A stretch of DNA of 5,806 nucleotides from Flavobacteriales bacterium (GTDB taxonomy: Bacteria > Bacteroidota > Bacteroidia > Flavobacteriales > Flavobacteriaceae): NCBI GenBank assembly GCA_027008965.1, contig JALVDN010000022.1, positions 1 through 5,806 on the forward strand, given 5' to 3'. This document shows, piece by piece, positions 1 to 5,806 of this stretch. The notes under the pieces were generated by a model, which worked only from the letters and a program-made list of their open reading frames with translations, was not told the origin of the DNA and made no database searches. Within the stretch, counting starts at the first letter, position 1. Each line of letters starts with the position of its first letter. The translations under genes and the position numbers were made by a program.

Positions 1-1904
1 ATTTAAGGTTATTGGAAATCATTCCTACCAAAGATACGCTGCCCGAAGTAGTGGACTTTTTCATGGAATTCGGAGATAAATACCTGGGTAAAACAACTGT
101 TTTGGCCAAAGACACCCCGGCATTTATCGGAAACCGCATCGGTGTATTTGGTATTATGGACATTTTTCATTTGATGACACCCATGGAACTCAAAGTGGAA
201 GAAGTGGATAAATATACCGGGCCTGTGATTGGACGCCCTAAATCGGCTACGTTCCGTACGGCGGACATTGTTGGACTGGACACCTTGGCACATGTAGCCA
301 CCGGATTATATGAAAATGTCCCGCACGATGAAGCCCGTGACCTTTTCAGATTGCCCGGTTTTATTCAAAAAATGCTTGATAATAAATGGTTAGGCGATAA
401 AACCGGTCAAGGGTTTTATAAAAAAATTAAAAAGGACGGCAAAAAAGAAATACTCGTATTGGATTTGGATAAAATGGAATACCGTCCCAAAGAAAAAATC
501 AAATCCGCAACCCTTGAAATGGCTAAACCCGAAGAGGATTTGCGCAAACGTTTGAAAATATTAGTCAAAGGAAAAGATAAAGCCGGCGATTTTTATCGGC
601 ATACTTTCTCCGCCTTGTTTTCCTATGCATCGCATCGAATTCCTGAAATTGCCGATCATCTCTATCAAATAGACGATGCTATGCGTGCCGGTTTCGGTTG
701 GGAACTCGGTCCGTTTGAAATGTGGGATGCCATCGGCGTGGAAAAAGCCGTTGAAATGATGAAAGCCGAAGGGAAAGAACCGGCTGAATGGGTCAAGCAA
801 ATGCTGGAAAAAGGAATACCTTCATTCTACAAAGTTGACAGGGGAGTTAAGTATTATTACGATATTGAAAAAGGTCAATATGAAAAAATCCCCGGACAAG
901 ACAAATACATTTTCCTTGATAACCTTCGTCCAACAAATACCATCTGGAAAAACGACGAAGCATCCATTATTGATTTAGGCGACGGCATCATCAATGTGGA
1001 ATTCCACTCCAAAATGAACACACTCGGAAGCGGGGTGATAGAAGCCATCAATAGAGGTATTGAAATGGCCGAGGCCAAATATGACGGACTGGTGATTGGA
1101 AACCAAGGTCAAAACTTCTCCGTAGGAGCCAATTTGATGCTCGTGCTGATGTTGGCCATGGAACAAGAATGGGATGAACTGGAATTGGCCGTCAGAACTT
1201 TCCAACAAACCGTGATGCGTGTTCGCTATTCGGATATACCCGTAGTGGTGGCACCTCACGGAATGACTTTCGGTGGCGGATGTGAAATCACCCTGCATGC
1301 CGACAAAGTTGTTGCCGCCGCCGAAACCTATATTGGTTTAGTGGAATTTGGTGTAGGTTTAATACCTGCAGGTGCAGGAACCAAAGAATTAACCTTACGC
1401 GTCTCGGATTCGCTTGTTGAAGGCGATGTGGAAGTAAACCGCTATCGCGAAGCGTTTTTGACCATTGCCATGGCCAAAGTGGCCACTTCCGCCCATGAAG
1501 CCTTTGATTTAGGTTTCTTCAAAGAAGGAAGAGATGTTGTTGTGCTCAATAAAGACCGTCAAATTGCGGTGGCAAAACGTCATGCCCGTCAAATGGCGGA
1601 TGACGGATATACACGCCCTTTGAAAAGAAAGGATATAAGAGTGCTCGGACAAGAAATTCTCGGTTTGTTCATGGTGGGCTCCCATAGCATGTGGGCAGGA
1701 CAATATATTTCCGAGCATGATATGAAAATTGCCAACAAATTAGGTTATGTGATGGCTGGTGGCGATTTGAGCGGCCCGCAAAATGTAACTGAAGATTATT
1801 TACTTGATTTGGAACGTGAAGCTTTTTTAAGCTTACTCGGTGAACGTAAAACTTTGGAACGAATTGAACACATGTTGAAAACAGGCAAACCTTTGAGAAA
1901 TTAA
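1..1904 (+). CDS. fadN: 3-hydroxyacyl-CoA dehydrogenase / enoyl-CoA hydratase, FadN type (5' partial)
   Basis: Bifunctional beta-oxidation enzyme: hydrates trans-2-enoyl-CoA and oxidises the 3-hydroxyacyl-CoA with NAD+, presumably in the cytoplasm. The frame (codons from position 3) is open to the window edge and reads LRLLEII before a TTG at 12, so that TTG is an internal Leu codon and the gene is truncated. About 160-170 N-terminal residues (Rossmann fold and catalytic His) should lie upstream, judged from the usual ~790-800 aa. Seen in order: the Glu of the dehydrogenase His/Glu pair (codon 15-17); the KDTPAFIGNRI motif opening the helical C-terminal domain (108-140), closed by GQGFYKK (405-425); a second, weaker copy of that domain (about 588-780); and a crotonase domain (about 964-1520). 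The crotonase domain has oxyanion-hole Ala in GAN (1128-1130), Glu in GGGCE (1284-1286) and Glu in GLVEFG (1344-1346). The two Glu are 20 residues apart, as are Glu144/Glu164 of rat crotonase. Dehydrogenase-before-hydratase order is that of Bacillus FadN (YusL), opposite to E. coli FadB. No frameshift is seen. First gene of the visible operon. Confidence 0.95.
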   Translation, partial: LRLLEIIPTKDTLPEVVDFFMEFGDKYLGKTTVLAKDTPAFIGNRIGVFGIMDIFHLMTPMELKVEEVDKYTGPVIGRPKSATFRTADIVGLDTLAHVATGLYENVPHDEARDLFRLPGFIQKMLDNKWLGDKTGQGFYKKIKKDGKKEILVLDLDKMEYRPKEKIKSATLEMAKPEEDLRKRLKILVKGKDKAGDFYRHTFSALFSYASHRIPEIADHLYQIDDAMRAGFGWELGPFEMWDAIGVEKAVEMMKAEGKEPAEWVKQMLEKGIPSFYKVDRGVKYYYDIEKGQYEKIPGQDKYIFLDNLRPTNTIWKNDEASIIDLGDGIINVEFHSKMNTLGSGVIEAINRGIEMAEAKYDGLVIGNQGQNFSVGANLMLVLMLAMEQEWDELELAVRTFQQTVMRVRYSDIPVVVAPHGMTFGGGCEITLHADKVVAAAETYIGLVEFGVGLIPAGAGTKELTLRVSDSLVEGDVEVNRYREAFLTIAMAKVATSAHEAFDLGFFKEGRDVVVLNKDRQIAVAKRHARQMADDGYTRPLKRKDIRVLGQEILGLFMVGSHSMWAGQYISEHDMKIANKLGYVMAGGDLSGPQNVTEDYLLDLEREAFLSLLGERKTLERIEHMLKTGKPLRN

Positions 1905-1930
1905 TCAACCATTCTAAAAAACCGAAAAAA

Positions 1931-3142
1931 ATGAGAAAAGCATATATCATAAAAGGATACAGAACAGCGGTTGGCAAAGCCAAAAAAGGCTCTTTTAAAA
2001 ATTTCCGCCCGGATGATTTGGCCGCCGAAACCATCAAATATCTAATCCAAAAAACCGAAGAAGAAAGCGGTGGAAAGTTTCAAAAAGAAATGATTGATGA
2101 TGTGATTGTAGGAAATGCCATGCCTGAAGCCGAACAAGGATTGAATGTGGGCCGTATGATTTCTTTGATGGGCTTAGACACGGATAAAGTTCCCGGAGCC
2201 ACTTTCAACAGATTTTGTGCAAGCGGTTCGGAAACCATTGCTTCGGCGGTGGCCAAAATTCAAGCCGGACACGCTGATATTATTGTAGCGGGAGGAGTGG
2301 AAAGCATGTCTATGGTACCCATGAGCGGATTTAAACCCGTTCCTGCCTACAGTGTGGCCAAAGCCGGTCATGAAGACTGGTATTGGGGTATGGGGCTCAC
2401 AGCCGAAGAAGTCGCAAAAAAATATAACGTTTCCCGCGAAGACCAAGATAAATTCGCCTACGAATCCCACATGAAAGCCATCCGGGCTATCAAGGAAGGA
2501 AAATTCAAAGAGCAAATCGTACCCATTGAAGTGACCGAAATCTATTTTGACCCTTCCACAGGTAAAAAACAAACCAAAACTTTCATCATGGACACTGACG
2601 AGGGTCCGCGCCCTGATACGTCACTTGAAAAATTGGCCAAACTTAAACCTGTTTTTGCCGCCAACGGAACAGTTACTGCCGGAAATGCTTCACAAACCTC
2701 CGACGGTGCGGCATTTGTTTTAGTGATGTCCGAAGAACGAATGAAAGAATTGGGATTGGAGCCTTGGGCCGAACTGGTGAGTTATGCCGTAGCGGGTGTG
2801 CCCCCGCGAATCATGGGTATCGGTCCGGTGGAAGCCGTGCCCAAAGCATTGAAAAGAGCGGGTATGGATTTGAAAGATATCCAACTGATTGAGTTGAACG
2901 AAGCTTTTGCATCGCAGTCTTTGGCGGTGATTAGGGAGCTCAACCTCAATCCTGAAATAGTAAACGTCAATGGTGGAGCCATTGCTTTAGGCCATCCGCT
3001 GGGTTGTACCGGAACCAAGCTAACAGTTCAGTTGTTGTTTGAAATGCAACTGCGTGACCTGGAATACGGAATGGTCACCATGTGTGTAGGTGCCGGACAA
3101 GGTGCCGCAAGTATTTTCAGATTAATCAATAAAAAAAATTAA
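1931..3142 (+). CDS. fadA: Acetyl-CoA C-acyltransferase (3-ketoacyl-CoA thiolase)
   Basis: Thiolase of 403 aa, complete, carrying out the last beta-oxidation step: CoA-dependent cleavage of 3-ketoacyl-CoA to acetyl-CoA and a shortened acyl-CoA. Catalytic residues are visible and keep family spacing: nucleophilic Cys96 in NRFCASG, Asn323 in NEAFA, His355 in GGAIALGHPLG and Cys385 in MCVGAGQG. Each is offset by exactly 7 from Cys89, Asn316, His348 and Cys378 of the Zoogloea thiolase, so the fold appears uninterrupted. The ATG at 1931 is chosen because MRKAYIIKGYRTAVGK is the normal thiolase N-terminus. The leader before it is A-rich and has no Shine-Dalgarno match. It begins 26 bp after the fadN stop and ends 3 bp before fadE, consistent with co-transcription. 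Sequence alone does not fix the chain-length preference. A biosynthetic acetoacetyl-CoA thiolase is possible, but the operon context and FCASG motif favour the degradative enzyme. Confidence 0.95.
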   Translation: MRKAYIIKGYRTAVGKAKKGSFKNFRPDDLAAETIKYLIQKTEEESGGKFQKEMIDDVIVGNAMPEAEQGLNVGRMISLMGLDTDKVPGATFNRFCASGSETIASAVAKIQAGHADIIVAGGVESMSMVPMSGFKPVPAYSVAKAGHEDWYWGMGLTAEEVAKKYNVSREDQDKFAYESHMKAIRAIKEGKFKEQIVPIEVTEIYFDPSTGKKQTKTFIMDTDEGPRPDTSLEKLAKLKPVFAANGTVTAGNASQTSDGAAFVLVMSEERMKELGLEPWAELVSYAVAGVPPRIMGIGPVEAVPKALKRAGMDLKDIQLIELNEAFASQSLAVIRELNLNPEIVNVNGGAIALGHPLGCTGTKLTVQLLFEMQLRDLEYGMVTMCVGAGQGAASIFRLINKKN

Positions 3143-3145
3143 GCC

Positions 3146-4954
3146 ATGATAAAAGGAGGAGAATTCATCATTAAAAAATTGGAACCCAAGGATATATTTA
3201 CCTTGGAAGATTTAAGCGAAGAACAAAAAATGATGGCCGATGCGGTCAAAGAATTTGCCGATAGGGAAATTTGGCCTCATAAAGAACGCTTTGAAAAGAA
3301 AGACTATGCCTTGGTGGAATCTTTGCTTCGGCAAGCAGGTGAAATGGGTTTTTTGGGTGTTAGTATTCCCGAAGAATACAACGGTTTAGGCATGGATTTC
3401 ACCACCGCTATGCTGGTTTGTGACCGCATCTCGGGATGTACCGGATCTTTTGCTACGGCCTATGGAGCCCATACCGGAATCGGGACCATGCCCATTTATT
3501 TGTATGGAACCGAAGAACAAAAACAGAAATTTTTACCCAAATTAACAACGGGCGAATGGATTGGTGCTTATTGTTTGACCGAACCGGGGGCAGGATCGGA
3601 TGCCAATAACGGAAAAACCACGGCAACGCTAACGGAAGACGGAGAATATTACATCATAAACGGACAAAAAATGTGGATTAGCAATGCCGGATTTGCCAAG
3701 AGTTTTGTGGTTTTTGCCAAAGTGGTGGAAAATGGAAAGAAAGATGAAAAGCTTTCGGCTTTCTTGATTGAATATGACCCTGAAAACCCGAACGGTATCA
3801 CACTGGGTGAAGAAGAGAAAAAACTGGGGATACGTGCTTCATCAACCCGTCAAGTGTTTTTTTCCAATACCAAAGTGCATAAAAGCATGATGTTGGGTAA
3901 GCGTCAGGAAGGATTTAAAATTGCATTGAATGTGTTAAATATTGGAAGGGCTAAATTGGCGGCCGGAATCATTGACAGTGCCAGAAGAATCATAGATTTA
4001 TCCGTGAAATATGCCAATGAGCGGATACAATTCGGTGTGCCTATCATCACTTTTGATGCCATCAAGGAGAAAATTGCCAGAATGTCGGCGCTCACATATG
4101 TAGGAGAATCGGGAATTTACCGGCTTGCATATGATATTGACAACCGGATTGAAAGTTTTATGGAAGAAGGAATGAGCCGGGAAGAAGCCGAAAAAAAAGC
4201 ATTTGAAGATTTTGCGGTGGAAGCCGCCATTCTGAAAGTGTTTGTTTCGGATAAAGCACAAGAAGTTGCCGATGAAGGTATTCAGATTTACGGTGGTATG
4301 GGATTCTCCGAAGAAACCCCTATGGAAAGCTTTTGGAGAGATTCTAGGATTACACGGATTTATGAGGGAACGAATGAAATCAACCGATTGGTCACAATCA
4401 GTTTGTTGATGCGAAAAGCCTTGAAAGGGCAATTGGATTTGATGACTCCTGCCATGGCGGTGGCCAAGGAATTGACATCTATTCCTTCCTTTGACAAGCC
4501 TGATTTTTCCAAGCCATTGGCGCAGTCACGTGAGATGATTGAAAAGTTGAAAAAATTGTTTTTGATGGTGGCCGGAAGTGCCGTTCAAAAACTGGGTGAT
4601 AAATTGGTACACCATGAGTTGGTGGTGATGAATGCGGCGGATATCTTAATCAACATTTATATGGCCGAAAGTGCATTGCTGGCTACCTTGAAGAACATGC
4701 AAAATCATCCCGACAAAAATTACGATACGGAAGTAGCCATGGTAGATTATTTTGTTTATCAGGCGGTGGAAGAATCGGCCAAAAAGGCGCGTGAAATCAT
4801 TTTAAATATTGCTTCGGGAGATGAGCAAAAAGTGATGTTGATGGGCGTGAAGCGATTTACCAAATATGATGTTTCACCCGATATTTTTGCTTTGATTAGA
4901 AAAATTGCCGACCGGGTTTCCAAAGAAGGGAGGTACTATTTTAATGGTTATTGA
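3146..4954 (+). CDS. fadE: Acyl-CoA dehydrogenase, long-chain / VLCAD-like with C-terminal extension
   Basis: FAD-dependent acyl-CoA dehydrogenase of 602 aa for the first oxidation of beta-oxidation; electrons would normally pass to electron-transfer flavoprotein, which is not encoded here. Seen in order: helical N-terminal domain from SEEQKMM (about residue 24); FAD/substrate-binding CLTEPGAGSD (143-152); KMWISN (175-180); ERIQFG (292-297); QIYGGMGF (380-387); and catalytic Glu407 in IYEGTNEI, matching Glu376 of MCAD. About 175 residues follow this core, so the protein is far longer than short- or medium-chain enzymes (~380-400 aa) and resembles VLCAD/ACAD9 and B. subtilis FadE (YusJ). ATG 3146 is preferred because the IKGGEF N-terminus is what I recall from related proteins. 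It lies 3 bp after the fadA stop, so translation may be coupled. There is no Shine-Dalgarno upstream; an AGGAGG-like run at 3154-3160 lies inside the coding region. Last gene of the operon, followed by a terminator. Confidence 0.95.
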   Translation: MIKGGEFIIKKLEPKDIFTLEDLSEEQKMMADAVKEFADREIWPHKERFEKKDYALVESLLRQAGEMGFLGVSIPEEYNGLGMDFTTAMLVCDRISGCTGSFATAYGAHTGIGTMPIYLYGTEEQKQKFLPKLTTGEWIGAYCLTEPGAGSDANNGKTTATLTEDGEYYIINGQKMWISNAGFAKSFVVFAKVVENGKKDEKLSAFLIEYDPENPNGITLGEEEKKLGIRASSTRQVFFSNTKVHKSMMLGKRQEGFKIALNVLNIGRAKLAAGIIDSARRIIDLSVKYANERIQFGVPIITFDAIKEKIARMSALTYVGESGIYRLAYDIDNRIESFMEEGMSREEAEKKAFEDFAVEAAILKVFVSDKAQEVADEGIQIYGGMGFSEETPMESFWRDSRITRIYEGTNEINRLVTISLLMRKALKGQLDLMTPAMAVAKELTSIPSFDKPDFSKPLAQSREMIEKLKKLFLMVAGSAVQKLGDKLVHHELVVMNAADILINIYMAESALLATLKNMQNHPDKNYDTEVAMVDYFVYQAVEESAKKAREIILNIASGDEQKVMLMGVKRFTKYDVSPDIFALIRKIADRVSKEGRYYFNGY

Positions 4955-4978
4955 TCGGGGTGTCTGTTTTTGGTTTTT

Positions 4979-5020
4979 ATCCCTGCCTTTTTTGGGCGGG
5001 GATTTTTTTATTTTTTATTG
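4979..5020 (+). terminator. Intrinsic terminator of the fad operon
   Basis: Located 25 bp after the fadE stop. A 9-bp stem pairs 4979-4987 (ATCCCTGCC) with 4995-5003 (GGCGGGGAT), fully paired with one G-U wobble (4984/4998), around a 7-nt loop TTTTTTG. It is followed directly by a run of T, an A, and more T up to about 5018. The T-tract is only on the fad side. Read on the opposite strand the stem is not followed by a U-rich run, so it should not serve era. This is textbook rho-independent structure and marks the operon end. Confidence 0.88.
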
Positions 5021-5047
5021 AATCTCCGCGCCGGCGGGCGAAGTGGT

Positions 5048-5155
5048 ATCCTTTTGAAGGCGAAAGCGAGTTTTTGTGTGGTTGAGGAGGCTCGCCGGCG
5101 AATGCCGGGAGACCCCGCAAACCACTATACAAAAACAGCTTGAGCCGAAAAAGAT
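5048..5155. repeat. Long interrupted inverted repeat / structured intergenic element
   Basis: The convergent fadE-era gap holds nested complementary arms centred near 5101. From the outside in they are: 5051-5055 with 5149-5153; GGC 5059-5061 with GCC 5144-5146; AAGC 5064-5067 with GCTT 5138-5141; GTTTTTGT 5070-5077 with ACAAAAAC 5129-5136; GTGGTT 5078-5083 with AACCAC 5120-5125 (TAT bulge at 5126-5128); and an apical hairpin CTC-G-CCGGC 5091-5099 with GCCGG-GAG 5104-5111 and loop GAAT. CTCCG 5024-5028 and CGGAG 5161-5165 may form an outermost pair. The stretch is GC-richer than the neighbouring terminator and carries palindromes CGCCGGCG (5029-5036) and TCGCCGGCGA (5092-5101). No protein is encoded convincingly. 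It could be a REP/MITE-like dispersed palindrome or a structured RNA; the sequence of one copy cannot decide. Target duplications at the ends are not evident. Confidence 0.5.
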
Positions 5156-5196
5156 TTAAACGGAGCACGCCATAAGGCGCCCAAAAAATCAAAAAC

Positions 5197-5806
5197 TCAT
5201 TGCTTCTTGTATCCGAAACGTTTCAACCATTGGGGGTCTTTGCGCCAATCTTTGCGTACTTTGACAAAGAGTTCCAAGTGGATTTTTTTGCCGAAAATTT
5301 TCTCCAAGTCTTTGCGTGCTTCCATGCCTATACGCTTGATTGCTTGCCCTTTGTGACCAATGATGATGCCTTTTTGGGTGTCGCGTTCCACGTAGATGAC
5401 GGCGCTGATTTTGATGAGGTTTTCGGATTCTTTGAATTCTTCCACCACCACTTCCACCGAGTAGGGGATTTCTTTTTTGTAGTGAAGCAGGATTTTTTCC
5501 CTTATTTTTTCGCTCACCAAAAAGCGTTCCTGCTTGTCAGTGATTTGGTCTTTGTCAAAATAGGGCGGCGAGTAGGGGAGTTTTTCTTTGATGGCGGTCA
5601 AAACTTGGTCTAACCCGAAACCATGAAGGGCTGAAATGGGAAAGATTTGGGCGTTGGGAAATTTTTCTTTCCATTGCTTGACGGCTTGCTCCACTTTTTC
5701 TTGCGAGGATTGGTCTATTTTGTTGATGAGGATAAAGACGGGCAAATCGGTTCTTTGAAGGGCTTCCAGGATGTTTTTGTCTTTGAGTTCTTCCTCTTCG
5801 GGTGTG
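5197..5806 (-). CDS. era: GTPase Era, ribosome assembly (N-terminus beyond window)
   Basis: C-terminal 202 residues of Era, the GTPase that binds the 3' end of 16S rRNA and assists 30S subunit maturation. The frame is open to the right edge, reading TPEEEELKDKNILEAL before DLPVFILINKID, so the TTG at 5745 is an internal Leu and not the start. Visible parts are the G4 motif NKID (5724-5713), the G5 motif SAL (5634-5626) and a type-II KH domain with its GxxG loop GHKG (5358-5347) inside GIIIGHKGQAIKRIG, followed by KKIHLELFVKVRKDWR near the end. Era is normally about 290-300 aa, so roughly 90 residues with the P-loop, switch I and DTPG motifs lie outside. It is transcribed convergently with the fad operon and is functionally unrelated to it. 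The stop is TGA (5199-5197). No strong intrinsic terminator follows on this strand; a 4-bp hairpin at 5168-5179 is too weak. Confidence 0.95.
   Translation of the reverse strand, partial: TPEEEELKDKNILEALQRTDLPVFILINKIDQSSQEKVEQAVKQWKEKFPNAQIFPISALHGFGLDQVLTAIKEKLPYSPPYFDKDQITDKQERFLVSEKIREKILLHYKKEIPYSVEVVVEEFKESENLIKISAVIYVERDTQKGIIIGHKGQAIKRIGMEARKDLEKIFGKKIHLELFVKVRKDWRKDPQWLKRFGYKKQ

Noticed and set aside
12..14. TTG as the start codon of the first gene
   Set aside because: The frame is open upstream and already encodes the family sequence LRLLEII containing the catalytic Glu region, so the gene starts outside the window.
2174..2572. 132-aa open frame on the - strand inside fadA
   Set aside because: Antisense shadow of the thiolase, rich in Phe, Gly and His as expected from reverse reading of Lys/Glu/Ala codons; no motif recognised.
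3170..3172. In-frame ATT after AGGAGG as an alternative fadE start
   Set aside because: ATT starts are very rare, and the IKGGEF segment upstream looks like part of the protein. The ATG at 3146 is also well placed right after the fadA stop.
3998..4432. 144-aa open frame on the - strand inside fadE
   Set aside because: Antisense shadow; fadE is intact and strongly conserved over this range, and the antisense product has no recognisable domain.
5168..5179. Hairpin CGCC-ATAA-GGCG as the era terminator
   Set aside because: Only 4 bp, flanked by mismatches, and on the era strand it is not followed directly by a U-rich tract.
4977..5192. 71-aa open reading frame on the - strand across the intergenic region
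   Set aside because: It spans both the fad terminator and the nested hairpin, has no recognisable domain, and its sequence is explained by the repeat structure and the A/T-rich terminator tail. It may be a by-product of a dispersed repeat.
5200..5613. 137-aa open frame on the + strand
   Set aside because: Antisense shadow of era. The - strand frame carries clear Era motifs (NKID, SAL, GHKG), while this frame is a Phe-rich sequence without a domain.

Overview
The window is an ordinary-looking piece of a bacterial chromosome, most likely from a member of the Bacteroidota (Flavobacteriia/Sphingobacteriia-like). This placement is inferred from three things. The protein sequences resemble that group's versions of these families. 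The DNA is moderately AT-rich. The start codons of the internal genes follow A-rich leaders without a Shine-Dalgarno sequence, which is typical of Bacteroidota. No 16S rRNA or other decisive marker is present.

Positions 1-4954 (+ strand) hold a tightly packed fatty acid beta-oxidation operon in the order fadN - fadA - fadE, the same order as Bacillus subtilis fadNAE. The first gene runs off the left edge. It encodes a bifunctional 3-hydroxyacyl-CoA dehydrogenase/enoyl-CoA hydratase with its NAD-binding N-terminal part missing. A 26-bp gap separates it from a thiolase gene, and 3 bp further on comes a VLCAD-like acyl-CoA dehydrogenase. Together they cover all four steps of the spiral: FadE oxidises acyl-CoA, FadN hydrates and re-oxidises, and FadA cleaves off acetyl-CoA. 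Catalytic residues are intact wherever they fall inside the window. The operon promoter, regulator and any upstream genes lie to the left of it.

Positions 4955-5196 form the convergent intergenic region. A good intrinsic terminator for the fad operon (4979-5020) is followed by a GC-richer stretch that folds into a long, interrupted inverted repeat (about 5048-5155, possibly 5024-5165). This is the only part not explained by ordinary genes and is the most worthwhile target for follow-up, either as a dispersed palindromic (REP/MITE-like) element or as a structured RNA.

Positions 5197-5806 (- strand) hold the C-terminal two thirds of the ribosome-assembly GTPase Era. It is transcribed toward the fad operon and truncated at the right edge.

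I found no CRISPR array, tRNA, rRNA, transposase, phage gene, defence gene or other undescribed multi-gene system. Apart from the intergenic element, the content is conserved housekeeping and metabolic sequence.
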